A stretch of 64,000 nucleotides of DNA from Fen-1298 sp963833465 (GTDB lineage Bacteria > Bacteroidota > Ignavibacteria > UBA10030): positions 868,001 through 932,000 of the forward strand of contig CAWHXW010000003.1 in assembly GCA_963833465.1 (NCBI GenBank), given 5' to 3'. The translations under genes were made by a program, and so were the position numbers. The notes beneath the pieces are model-generated. The model was not told the DNA's origin. It saw nothing but the letters and a program-made list of their open reading frames with translations, and ran no database searches. Every line of letters begins with the position of its first letter. Positions within the stretch are counted from its first letter, which is position 1. Shown here one piece after another: positions 25,897-35,700 of the stretch.

Positions 25897-26916
25897 ATGA
25901 AAAAGAAAATCATCCTCTTCTTATTTGCAGCATTTGCCATTCTTTCCGGATGCAAAAAAAATATATCTGCAGATATAAAAGAATGGTCACAGTTTCAGGA
26001 TCAATTCTTCAAGGTTACATTTAATTATCCCAAAGATTGGGCACAACCTGTAATCGAATCGAGGAAAGTAACTATTTCATCTTCAGCCGAAGCTGCCGAT
26101 AAATTTTTTGATCACGATTCACGAAAAGCTGATGGTGTTCAAATTATCATTGGGGCTATTCGCAGCGATTCCATACAGGATTATGTGAAGTATATCCAAG
26201 ATATAAAGGATAGTAAAACGGCTGAAGGATTCAACGTTAAAGAAATTGAAGATGCTTCTATTGATGGACTTGCTGCCAAGAAAGTAATTTATGTCGGTGC
26301 ATATGATGAGAACACAAAAATCAGCGTAATAAGCGCTGCCACGTTAAAGGATTCCACAATTTACTATGTTCAATATTCTGCTTTCAACAATTTATTCGAG
26401 CCGTATAAATTTGTGTTTGATTCTGTCGTAGCGTCGTTAATGCTGCCCCAAAAGATTATTATTGAAAAGGGAGTTGATCCAGCAATTCCAATTGAGCGAA
26501 TCGAACGATATTCAGATAATTACCTCCAATTGGAATATCCGGCTAATTTTGGTGCGAATGATATGCCGAAGAAGGGAAATGTAATATCAGCGATAAGGTT
26601 TATGGGTGTTGATAAAGTGTCGCGAAATGATTGTACTATTGATATCGATATAAGGCCGGCACAGAAACTTTCGTTGGAGAAAGTATTTGATCAAAATTCA
26701 AAATTTTTCAAATTCTCATACAAAGGGAATACAACTGTTGGCGGAGAAAAAACAATCTTCTTAAATTGTTCCCTTATGAAAAATGTTGACAGCAAAGTCT
26801 ATTTTATCGTTAAAAACGACAAAATATTCCGTATTATAATAAATTATTATTCTCCAATGAAAAAAGATTTCTTACCGGCATTTGAGAAAGTTATTGCTTC
26901 CATCCGCTTTAAGTAG
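25897..26916 (+). CDS. lipoprotein with two related domains
   Basis: A 339-residue lipoprotein. The signal peptide ends LSGC (Cys19). Two halves share a similar start: FKVTFNYPKDWAQP near residue 48 and LQLEYPANFGAN near 209. Each is followed by a beta-rich stretch and a helix before a strand ending (VVASLMLPQ and VIASIRFK). The pattern resembles PsbP-like folds, in which a Tyr-Pro-x-x-Trp/Phe opening is common, but this is tentative. It starts at ATG 25897 behind GAAAGGAA. It is 76 bp after the TPR gene and is followed by a terminator hairpin, so it probably closes the STAS-Ton-PstS-like transcription unit. Confidence 0.75.
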   Translation: MKKKIILFLFAAFAILSGCKKNISADIKEWSQFQDQFFKVTFNYPKDWAQPVIESRKVTISSSAEAADKFFDHDSRKADGVQIIIGAIRSDSIQDYVKYIQDIKDSKTAEGFNVKEIEDASIDGLAAKKVIYVGAYDENTKISVISAATLKDSTIYYVQYSAFNNLFEPYKFVFDSVVASLMLPQKIIIEKGVDPAIPIERIERYSDNYLQLEYPANFGANDMPKKGNVISAIRFMGVDKVSRNDCTIDIDIRPAQKLSLEKVFDQNSKFFKFSYKGNTTVGGEKTIFLNCSLMKNVDSKVYFIVKNDKIFRIIINYYSPMKKDFLPAFEKVIASIRFK

Positions 26917-26940
26917 TACTATTATACCCATCTTTTGGAA

Positions 26941-26969
26941 AAGCCGAGGTTATAAAACAGCCTCGGCTT
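26941..26969 (+). terminator. intrinsic terminator
   Basis: A perfect 9-bp GC-rich stem (AAGCCGAGG 26941-26949 with CCTCGGCTT 26961-26969) and an 11-base loop, followed by CCCTTTGTT. The T-tract is weak but the position, 24 bp after the lipoprotein stop and before the permease gene, fits a terminator of the Ton-cluster operon. Confidence 0.7.
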
Positions 26970-26996
26970 CCCTTTGTTGAACTCGGAAAACTGATA

Positions 26997-29024
26997 ATGA
27001 AAAAACAAATCATCAATGTACCCTCGGAGAGCGGGCTCATTGATGCGAAGAAGGTAAAAGTTGTTGTCATCACTACCGTTATGCTCTCCTTCATTTCTTA
27101 TTGGAGAGCATCTGCTATAGTTCTATCGGACCTTGCGTCCAGTGCTTATTATGCACTTGGGATCGCTGAAAAAGCCGTCGGTCCATCTGCGCCATGGTTC
27201 GTTCTTTTTGTTATGTTGTTTGCCTATGGCATCCGTGCGGTCTATATAGAATCGTCCAGTATGTTCGTTCGAGGCGGAGTGTACCGAGTTGTCCATGAAG
27301 CCCTTGGTGAGACAGCAGCAAAGTTCTCAGTATCAGCTCTTCTATTCGATTATCTTATTACGGCACCTATTAGCGCAGTATCAGCTGGATTGTATATCGC
27401 GGGATTGCTAAATGCGCTATTTTATTATGGCGGTGTAAATATAGTTTTGAATGCTAATATTGTAGCTGTAATTGCTGCAGTTTCAATCCAATTCTATTTC
27501 TGGCGAAAAAATATAATAGGAATTGAAGAATCAAGCGAAAAGGCAATGCGAATTTTCCAGATAACATCTATTCTGGCAGGAGTGCTATTTGTCTGGTCGA
27601 TCGCAACTATTTCTATACATGGTGTCCATCTGCCACCTTTTTCTATCAAACTTTCAGATGATGCTTTAGGATTGCTTCGAAATGTCGATTGGTTGAAGAC
27701 GATAGGAGCGTTCGGTGTTCTTGTTGGTATGGGACATGCAATTCTTGCGGTAAGCGGTGAAGAAACACTTGCGCAAGTGTACCGCGAAATTGAAGCTCCC
27801 AAATTAAAGAACCTTAAGCGCACTGGAATGATAATTTTCTTGTTTGCTCTGCTATTTACAGGTGTGAACTCACTTTTTGCCTCGATGATTGTACCTGAAA
27901 GTGAACTTCTTGGCGTCTACAATGATAATGCGTTGAGTGGACTTGCAATGCACCTGATAGGTCCGCGGCCACTTCTTCTTCTCTTACAGACATTCGTCGT
28001 ATTTACTGGTTTTCTTATTCTTGCCGGAGCTGTAAACACTGCAATTATTGGTGCGAATAGTGTACTCAATCGAGTTGCGGAAGATGGAGTTCTTCATGAC
28101 TGGTTTCGGAGACCGCACAGACAGTATGGCACTTCATATCGTATAATAAATATGCTTTGTGTCCTCCAAATCACTATCATCATTGTAAGCGGAGGTGATG
28201 TATTTCTGCTTGGAGAAGCTTACGCATTTGGTGTGATGTGGAGCTTCATTATGAAAGCATACTCCATGATCGTTCTTCGCTATAAAGATTTATCGCCGCG
28301 TGAATGGAAAGTTCCGCCTAATATAACAATCGCTAATATAGAGATACCAATAGGGCTTGGAGTCGTTTTTATTGTTCTATTAGCACTTGGAGTTGTGAAT
28401 CTTTTTACGAAACCAACAGCAACAATAGGTGGAATTGGTTTCACAATCCTATTATACTTTGTGTTCGGTATTTCAGAGCATATAAATAAAAAACGTGTTT
28501 CTGGTAACGCTCACGAATTGGAAAAATTCAATATGTTTGCTCAAGATAATCTCACAGCAGAAGCAATCGGGTGCGAACATAATAATCGGAAATTAGTAGC
28601 AATTCATGCTACAAAGCAACTAATGCATTTAAAAAAATGTCTTGTTGAGACCGATCCAGAAACCACAGATGTTGTAGTGATGACTGCAAAAGTTTTGCGT
28701 GAAAGAGACCGACTCAATGGAGATGCCAAAGCAATTGGATTGCAGGAAGAAGAACTTTTTTCTGAAGTGATTAAGATTGCAGAAAAAGAGGGCAAACCTA
28801 TCTTGCCAATTATTGTTCCAACAAACAACATTTCGTACGCTATAGCCCATACGGCAGCGCAGCTTGGTGTACAGGAAGTGTTAATGGGTGCGCCAACTGC
28901 ATATCCAGTTGAATATCAAGTTGAGCAATTCGCACTTTACTGGGGAATGGTGGAAGCGGATGCACGTCACCACATTGTTGTGCGTTCCGTAGGGACAAAG
29001 GCAGAACTCGTAGTTGAATTATAA
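26997..29024 (+). CDS. APC-superfamily permease with C-terminal soluble domain
   Basis: A 675-residue inner-membrane transporter. About twelve hydrophobic segments cover residues 25-495, beginning after a short cytoplasmic N-terminus. An early ASSAYYALGIAEKAVG motif is typical of amino acid/polyamine/organocation carriers. The last 170 residues (from about 505) are soluble and alternate strands and helices (KLVAIHATKQLM, DVVVMTAKVLRERD, ILPIIVPTNNISYA), like a UspA-type or nucleotide-binding regulatory domain. The substrate is unknown. The gene lies behind a terminator and is alone on its transcript. Confidence 0.88.
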   Translation: MKKQIINVPSESGLIDAKKVKVVVITTVMLSFISYWRASAIVLSDLASSAYYALGIAEKAVGPSAPWFVLFVMLFAYGIRAVYIESSSMFVRGGVYRVVHEALGETAAKFSVSALLFDYLITAPISAVSAGLYIAGLLNALFYYGGVNIVLNANIVAVIAAVSIQFYFWRKNIIGIEESSEKAMRIFQITSILAGVLFVWSIATISIHGVHLPPFSIKLSDDALGLLRNVDWLKTIGAFGVLVGMGHAILAVSGEETLAQVYREIEAPKLKNLKRTGMIIFLFALLFTGVNSLFASMIVPESELLGVYNDNALSGLAMHLIGPRPLLLLLQTFVVFTGFLILAGAVNTAIIGANSVLNRVAEDGVLHDWFRRPHRQYGTSYRIINMLCVLQITIIIVSGGDVFLLGEAYAFGVMWSFIMKAYSMIVLRYKDLSPREWKVPPNITIANIEIPIGLGVVFIVLLALGVVNLFTKPTATIGGIGFTILLYFVFGISEHINKKRVSGNAHELEKFNMFAQDNLTAEAIGCEHNNRKLVAIHATKQLMHLKKCLVETDPETTDVVVMTAKVLRERDRLNGDAKAIGLQEEELFSEVIKIAEKEGKPILPIIVPTNNISYAIAHTAAQLGVQEVLMGAPTAYPVEYQVEQFALYWGMVEADARHHIVVRSVGTKAELVVEL

Positions 29025-29228
29025 TGGATGAAGTTTTATTCTGTTGCAGGGATTAAGGTAATTAGATTTTTATTCAGCTTGATATTTGCGGTAGATGTTT
29101 ATTTAACTTTATTCTTAAAATCATTTCAATAGTTTCTTTTGTTCCTCTTCACTTGCTTCTTGTAGGAAATCCTTTCTATCTTTATTAGAAAGGTTCAATG
29201 CGGAGTAATTTTTTAGAAAGCAGAGGTA

Positions 29229-30155
29229 ATGCATAATATTCTTATGTGGGTTGGGTTTAATCTTTTTATTTTATTTCTCCTGACCATCGACTTGAAAGTG
29301 TTAAATCGAAGGCCACATGAAATAAGCATTAAGGAATCTTTAATGTGGAGCGGAGTGTGGATTGCTATTTCGCTTCTCTTTAATGTTGGCGTTTATTCAT
29401 GGTTTGGTCGCGAGTCTGCGCTGCAATTTTTTACCGGTTACTTGATTGAAAAGTCTTTAAGCATTGATAATTTATTCGTTTTTCTTCTTCTTTTTTCTTA
29501 TTTCAAAGTTCCACCTAAATATCAGCATAAAGTTCTCTATTGGGGAATTTTGGGCGCACTGTTAATGCGCGGCACACTGATCATTCTCGGTGCTGCATTA
29601 ATCACCAGGTTCCATTGGATTCTGTACATTTTAGGATTATTCCTTGTAGTTACAGGAATTAAAATGGCGTTTCAGGAAGAAAAAAAAGATGTGCACCCAG
29701 AACGTAATATTGTCGTTCGATTTTTTAAAAATTTTTTTCCGGTTACAGCCGGTTACCACGAAGAAAAATTTTTTATAAAAACGAACGGAAAACACTATGG
29801 CACACTTCTCATTATTGTTTTAATTGTTTTAGAAACGACAGATTTACTTTTTGCTGTTGATTCAATTCCTGCAATATTTGCTATCACACAAGATTCATTT
29901 ATTATCTTTACTTCAAATGTGTTTGCAATTCTCGGATTGCGATCTCTTTACTTTGCACTTGCCGGCATTATGGATTTATTCTATTACCTTCGGCATGGAT
30001 TGTCAGTAGTTTTGACGTTCATTGGATTAAAGATGTTGTTGATGGGATACATAAATATTCCGATCGGATTGGCGCTGGGAGTTGTGGGAACTGTCCTATT
30101 AATTGCAGTTGCTGCGTCGGTTATTCGAGCAAGAATCCAAAAGAATAATTCCTGA
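29229..30155 (+). CDS. TerC/Alx family integral membrane protein
   Basis: A 308-residue membrane protein of about nine segments. The signature block VLETTDLLFAVDSIPAIFAI is present (20 residues), together with SIDNLFVFLLLFSYF near residue 80, both carrying the conserved acidic residues inside helices. Family members (Alx, TerC) are linked to manganese homeostasis and tellurite resistance; no yybP-ykoY riboswitch consensus is visible upstream by eye. It starts at ATG 29229 after GCAGAGGTA. There is a 204-bp gap before it and a 220-bp gap after it, without clear terminators. Confidence 0.92.
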   Translation: MHNILMWVGFNLFILFLLTIDLKVLNRRPHEISIKESLMWSGVWIAISLLFNVGVYSWFGRESALQFFTGYLIEKSLSIDNLFVFLLLFSYFKVPPKYQHKVLYWGILGALLMRGTLIILGAALITRFHWILYILGLFLVVTGIKMAFQEEKKDVHPERNIVVRFFKNFFPVTAGYHEEKFFIKTNGKHYGTLLIIVLIVLETTDLLFAVDSIPAIFAITQDSFIIFTSNVFAILGLRSLYFALAGIMDLFYYLRHGLSVVLTFIGLKMLLMGYINIPIGLALGVVGTVLLIAVAASVIRARIQKNNS

Positions 30156-30378
30156 TGGGCATTTTTAAATTTAATTTATTTATGTACCAACGGACGTCTT
30201 GAAAAAATTTATTGTAATCACTTTGTTTTTTAATTCTGTTGGCAAATTCTATAATATAAAATTTAATCGGATTGCGCTGGATTTGTGTGCACAATTGAAT
30301 GCTCCGAATCGCGGGATTTTTTTAGAAAAGAATTTTTATAATATGCCTTTGCATATTTGTGACGGATAAATATTCAAA

Positions 30379-30873
30379 TCAGGCAACCCTGCTGAGTATT
30401 TTTTGTTCATTATCAATCTCCGCCGGAACTTCCTCGACCGATCCATAATTAGAATGGCATGCCAAAAGTACACGAATGATTTCTTCCAGCTTTAGCGGCT
30501 TTGTGACATAATCATTCATACCAATTGAAAGAAAGTATTCTCGATCACCCTGCGCGCTATTTGCGGTCATGGCAATGATTTGTGGTTGTTGATCAGCAGG
30601 AAAATCTTTTCGTATTATCATAGTGGCTTCTCTGCCATCCATTTCAGGCATTTCAGCATCCATCAAAATTATATCGTAGGATTGGCGCTTTAGCGCATCT
30701 ATTGCTTCGATACCGGTAAATGCAACGTCTGCACGATATCCGAGCTTCTTTAGAAACCAAAGAGTGATTTTCAGATTGACAAGACTATCTTCTGCAAGCA
30801 AAATTCTCAAAGGGTGCTGTTGTCCAATCTGCACATCATATTTTGGAAGACTTTCGATTGTTGTTCGCAGCAA
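30379..30873 (-). CDS. receiver domain, probably the tail of a frameshifted or decayed hybrid protein
   Basis: The open frame encodes a receiver much like the C-terminal REC of hybrid kinases: PLRILLAEDSLVNLKITLWF, LMDAEMPEMDGREATM with the phospho-acceptor Asp, and MNDYVTKPLK. The only start in this frame is TTG at 30873 without a Shine-Dalgarno site. In another frame, a TTG at 31006 has an excellent CGGAGG site and opens MKYSEITIKETPCES..., which runs into a stop at 30875. A single extra base between 30878 and 30933 would join the two into one protein from 31006 to 30379 (628 bp, one more than a multiple of three). Confidence 0.65.
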   Translation of the reverse strand: MLRTTIESLPKYDVQIGQQHPLRILLAEDSLVNLKITLWFLKKLGYRADVAFTGIEAIDALKRQSYDIILMDAEMPEMDGREATMIIRKDFPADQQPQIIAMTANSAQGDREYFLSIGMNDYVTKPLKLEEIIRVLLACHSNYGSVEEVPAEIDNEQKILSRVA

Positions 30874-31018
30874 TTTATGTTCTGCTTCCTTTGCGTCGAG
30901 TACCCTGATTGTATCCAGCTTCCGAGTTGTCAGCTACATTCCCTCGGCATTGTGCCTCAACCGATTCGCAGGGAGTTTCTTTAATTGTTATCTCTGAATA
31001 TTTCAAGGAAACCTCCGA

Positions 31019-31378
31019 TTATTTTTTCTCAAGAAGCCGTATCTGTTTCAATACCAACAATCCATATGCCAACATCATAGGATTGCAAAAATCTTTAATA
31101 GAGAGTGGAATTGACGGCTCAGAGCGAATTATTTCTTAGGTAGGCGTGTTGTTTATTGAGAACTTTGTAGAGTTTTCAAACGCAACCGCTGATGAGGAGG
31201 CACTCTGGTATATATCGGTAATGACGAGGTTAGGTTTCTTATGATGAACGCATTCTAATGCTTTAATGCCGTTCGATGCAGAATCAACAACGTAATCTTT
31301 CTCTTCGAGAATAAAACGAAGGAGTTTTGCTTATGTCGGACTATCTTCGACAATAAGAATATTTGCTTGTTCTGCCAT
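31019..31378 (-). pseudogene. nonsense-broken duplicate of a response regulator N-terminus
   Basis: Read from the ATG at 31378 the frame gives MAEQANILIVEDSPT, a TAA stop, then AKLLRFILEEKDYVVDSAS and onward to PNLVITDIY, nearly identical to the start of the intact regulator at 32247-31453. After ITDI the homology ends and unrelated residues follow, with a second stop (NNTPT stop) and a tail ending LLVLKQIRLLEKK before the final stop at 31019. It ends just upstream of the Shine-Dalgarno site of the 31006 start. It is a partial tandem duplication that has decayed. Confidence 0.8.
31212..31378 (-). repeat. 167-bp direct repeat of the 5' end of the regulator at 32081-32247
   Basis: Aligned by eye without gaps, 31212-31378 and 32081-32247 differ at about 11 of 167 positions. 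Similarity continues weakly a few bases past the start codon and stops abruptly at 31212. The offset between copies is 869 bp. This marks a partial gene duplication or a recombination junction. Confidence 0.88.
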
Positions 31379-31452
31379 CGCTTTCCATAACTGTATGAAT
31401 ATGTTATATGTATGTACGTTGGTTATGGAGATGAGAGAACATTATAAAACAA

Positions 31453-32247
31453 TTACGGTACGATGTCAGGGAAAAACTTGCTTGCACAATTAGGACAGAT
31501 ACCATGAGTGAACTCAACATCAATTCTTTTAGCCATATATGTTTCGATTTGATTCCAGTATCCCTGATCGTCGCGGATTTTTTTACAATGCGCACAAATT
31601 GGCAGCAACCCGCTCAGGGTTTTTACTTCAGCTAATGCATGTTGTAAGTTCTGGTTTAATTTTTCGAGTTCGATATTTTTTTGTTCAAGCTGACGATAAA
31701 TGTCGATAAGGTCGTTATGAGCCTTTTTAAGTTCATTTGTTTTCTGAACAGCATTTTCATAGGTTGAAAGCAGCAGATCAATAATTTGAATTTTGTCAGA
31801 GTTGATTAAGTATTTCTGACCTGCAAATAAAATTTCTACTTCCGAACCAGAAACCCGGCTTTTTCTCAGTTCCTGATTAGCGATTATATAATGAATACGT
31901 GAAACAAGAAAAGTATCCTCGTATGGTTTTGTAAGGAAGTTATCTGCTCCTGCTTGCAGACCTTTGATTACGTCTTGAGGATCGGAAAGTGATGTAAGCA
32001 GCATTACCGGAATGAATTTTAAGTTGGGATCACTTTTTAATGCCTTGCACAGTGCAAAACCATCCATCTCAGGCATCATAATATCGGTAATGATGAGGTT
32101 GGGTTTCTTATGATTAAGGCATTCTAATGCTTTAACGCCGTTCGATGCAGAATCAACAACGTAACCTTTCTCTTCGAGAATAAAACGAAGTAGTTTTGTT
32201 TGTGTCGGACTATCTTCGACAATAAGAATATTCGCTTGTTCTGTCAT
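31453..32247 (-). CDS. response regulator with coiled coil and C-terminal Cys cluster
   Basis: A 264-residue protein. The receiver (1-125) has VEDSPTQ, the phospho-acceptor Asp in IITDIMMPEMDG, and LTKPYED. A coiled coil (about 165-210) follows with heptad-like KKAHNDLIDIYRQLEQKN. The last 55 residues are a compact domain with LLPICAHCKKIRDDQGYWNQ and HGICPNCASKFFP. This CxxC...CxxC tail is found at the end of many PAS- and REC-containing proteins of environmental bacteria. It probably binds zinc, though no function is established as far as I know. Upstream is a 528-bp gap shared divergently with the propeller kinase. Confidence 0.9.
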   Translation of the reverse strand: MTEQANILIVEDSPTQTKLLRFILEEKGYVVDSASNGVKALECLNHKKPNLIITDIMMPEMDGFALCKALKSDPNLKFIPVMLLTSLSDPQDVIKGLQAGADNFLTKPYEDTFLVSRIHYIIANQELRKSRVSGSEVEILFAGQKYLINSDKIQIIDLLLSTYENAVQKTNELKKAHNDLIDIYRQLEQKNIELEKLNQNLQHALAEVKTLSGLLPICAHCKKIRDDQGYWNQIETYMAKRIDVEFTHGICPNCASKFFPDIVP

Positions 32248-32775
32248 CGCTTTCCATGCCTGTATTAGTTTTTATTATATTTGTTTCGATTTTATTTCAG
32301 TGTTATAATTTTTTCTACACAAACAAATCAGTACCAGCCGATTCGGAGTTTTCATTTTGGCTGATACATTTTTAATACTTATTCAATTTGTTGAGATCAT
32401 AAATCTTATAGATAATTTAATTTGTCCTAAATTAATAATACAATTTGCCTTTATCCATAATTTATACCAAAATATATAATAAACAAACTGCAATTGGAAG
32501 TATTTTAACAATAATTAAAATAATGGATGTTTTAATACATAGCATTTAAAATATTTTATCAAAATTATTGATTGTTTTGAGATTTTATTGATCAAATATT
32601 TTTTGTAGCATTAATTTAGATTATCTTTAGATTAATTTTGGATTTCTATATGGAGCATTCTATATCGGATCGAGCAAAGAGTTTAAAGTGTTTACATATT
32701 GGGTTCAGTGCAATATAAGCGATACTGTAAATCATTTAAGCATGTTATAGTATTTGTATTTAAAATTTATAGCAT
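32248..32775. promoter_or_regulatory. 528-bp AT-rich divergent intergenic region
   Basis: No open frame or strong hairpin. The region separates the minus-strand regulator (start 32247) from the plus-strand propeller kinase (start 32776), so both promoters must lie here. No confident -35/-10 pair or Bacteroidetes-type element can be picked out by eye because of the high AT content. Confidence 0.4.
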
Positions 32776-35700
32776 ATGGAAATTATGAGAAAAATACACT
32801 TAGTGCTTGCTGTTTTCATTTTTATCTGCTCGAACAAATTGTATTCCCAGCAGGATAAAATTGAATTTGAAAAACTATCAATTGAACAAGGACTCTCACA
32901 AAGCTCGGTGATTTCAATATGCCAGGACCGTAAAGGATTCATTTGGTTCGGTACATATAATGGATTGAATCGGTACGATGGGCATAATTTTAAAATTTAC
33001 AAATACGATCCAAATGATTCTACCAGCCTGAGTCAAAATGTCGTTAGAGATATTTATGAAGATAGTTTTGGTACGCTCTGGATCGGCACTGAAGGTGGGC
33101 TAAATAAATTTAATAGAGAAAAGGATAATTTTACCCGCTATTTGGTAAACGTAAAAGATACAACGAGTATTAGCAAAGACCGAGTAAGAAACATTTATGA
33201 AGATCGAAATAATGTCCTATGGATTGCCACCGATGATGGCTTGAATAAATTTGATCGGGAGAAAAAATATTTTAAGAAATATTATCATGACCCTCAAGAC
33301 ACAAGCAGCATTATTAATAGTGCTGTACGAAAAATATTTGAAGATGATTTAGGTAATCTATGGTTTGGAACAGATGGTGGATTAGATTTAATTAATAGGG
33401 ACAAAGAACAATTCCAGCATTTCAGAAACGTGCCTAATGATCCGAATAGTTTAAGCGGGAATAATGTAATTTGTATGGCTGATGATCATAATGGTTCCTT
33501 ATGGATCGGAACTTGGAATGATGGTCTCAACAGGTTTGATCGAAAGAATAAAAAATTTATTCGATATCAATTCAATCAACACGATCCAAATAGTCTGCGC
33601 TATAATAGTGTCAGGGCTATTTATGAGGATAAGACAGGTGAGCTTTGGATAGGTACATATGGAGGAGGTCTTGAGAAATATGACCGCAAAAATAATAATT
33701 TTATCCATTATCAAAGCAATTCCATGAATCCTCAAAGTCTTAGTAAGAATACGATTCTGAGTATCTACGAAGATAAATCAGGTATTCTTTGGATTGGAAC
33801 GGATTTTGGCGGTATTAATAAGGTCGATCGAAAAAAAAACCAATTCATACGCTATCAAAATGATCCAAACAATCCTAAGAGTTTAAACAACAATACGGTA
33901 AATACATTTTTTGAAGATCCTGATGATCAAGGCAAAACAATTTGGATTGGAACTTGGGGCGGGGGATTATGTAGATTTGATAGAGAGAAAGAGCAATTTA
34001 CTTACTTCAGAAATGATCCAAACAATCCACGTAGCTTGAGTAATGACGTAGTTAGATATATTTATGAAGACAGGGCAAAAATACTATGGATTGGGACTGA
34101 CGGCGGTTTGAATCGATTTGATCGGAAAACTAATCAGTTTGTCGCGTTCAAGTGTGAACCTAATAATCCTAATACTTTGGATTATGATAATATTTTTTAC
34201 ATATGTGAAGACCATCTTAATAATCTATGGATTGGATCTTATTATGGCGGATTGAATACGTTTGATAGAAAAACGAAACGATTTTTCCGTTACCGAACAG
34301 ACGGAAAAGATCCAAACAGTTTTAATGATAATATTGTTTGGTGTATTCATGAAGATCGATTAGGCAGGTTATGGATTGGTACTGATGCAGGCGGACTGAA
34401 CCGATTCGACAGGGAGAAAAAGAACTTCATTCATTATAAAAATAATCCAAATGATACAAATAGTCTTAGCAACAATAAGGTTCAATGTATTTTTGAAGAT
34501 CATCAGGGTATGTTGTGGTTAGGAACAGCCGGCGGTCTTGACAAATTTGATCCTGAAACTGAGCATTTTATCCGATATAATGAGAATGATGGTTTAGCTT
34601 CAAATACAGTCCAATCAATTTTAGAAGATAATCAGGGATATCTCTGGGTAAGCACAATAAAAGGATTATCCAGATTTGATCCTCAAAAAAAAGAATTTTC
34701 AAATTTTTACGCTCAGAATGGTCTTCAAGGCGATGAATTTAATGTTAATGCTTCTTGCAAAAGTATTACCGGAGAGATTTTTTTGGGAAGCATTAACGGA
34801 TTTAGCAAATTCCTACCAAATAAAGTGAAACATAATGAATATATTCCACCGCTCATATTGACTGATTTTCAATTGTTCAATAAATCTATCCCGGTTGGGA
34901 AAGAAATAGACGGACGTTTGCTGCTTGAAAAATCGATTTCAGAAATTCATGAATTGAAATTGGCATACTATGATAATGTTTTCTCAATCGAATTTGCAGC
35001 TTTGGATTTTACTGCACCGAATAATAATTTATATGCATATATGATGGAAGGTGTGGAGAAAGAATGGAATTTTGTTGGAAACAGGCGTTTTGCCACATAT
35101 TCTAAAATTCCACCCGGCCAATATTTGTTTAAGTTGAAAGGATCAAATAATGATCGTAAATGGAATGAAAATTATATTACTCTTAGTATCATAATAACAC
35201 CACCATTTTGGGAGACATACTGGTTTCGCGCAGCGGCGATAATTTTTATTCTTGGATTAATGTTTGCCGGTTATAAAATTAGGACAGTCAGAATTCGAAC
35301 ACGCAATATTCAATTGGAACATCATGTATCCGAGCGGACTGGGCAACTTGAAGCAGCGAACAAAGAATTGGAAGCTTTTACATATTCGGTTTCACACGAT
35401 CTGCGTGCGCCTTTGCGTGCGATCGGCGGATATTCGAATATTCTTCTTGAGGATTATAGCGCAAAATTAGACGAAGAAGGTAATCGTGTCTGCACAGTTA
35501 TTCGTAATGAGACACAACGTATGGGGTTATTGATTGATGATCTACTTTCAATTTCCCATATTGGTCGTACCGAAATGCAGGTCACTTCAATTAATATGGA
35601 ATTATTGGTAATTTCGGTTTTTAACGAATTAACAACACCGGAAAGCCGGGAACGAATTGATTTCAGTACTTCTAAACTACCTTTGGCAATCGGCGATCTG

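Noticed and set aside
25821..26024. Open frame of 67 residues starting right after the TPR gene
   Set aside because: It overlaps the start of the lipoprotein gene in another frame, has no Shine-Dalgarno site and no family-like features; the lipoprotein at 25897 has both.
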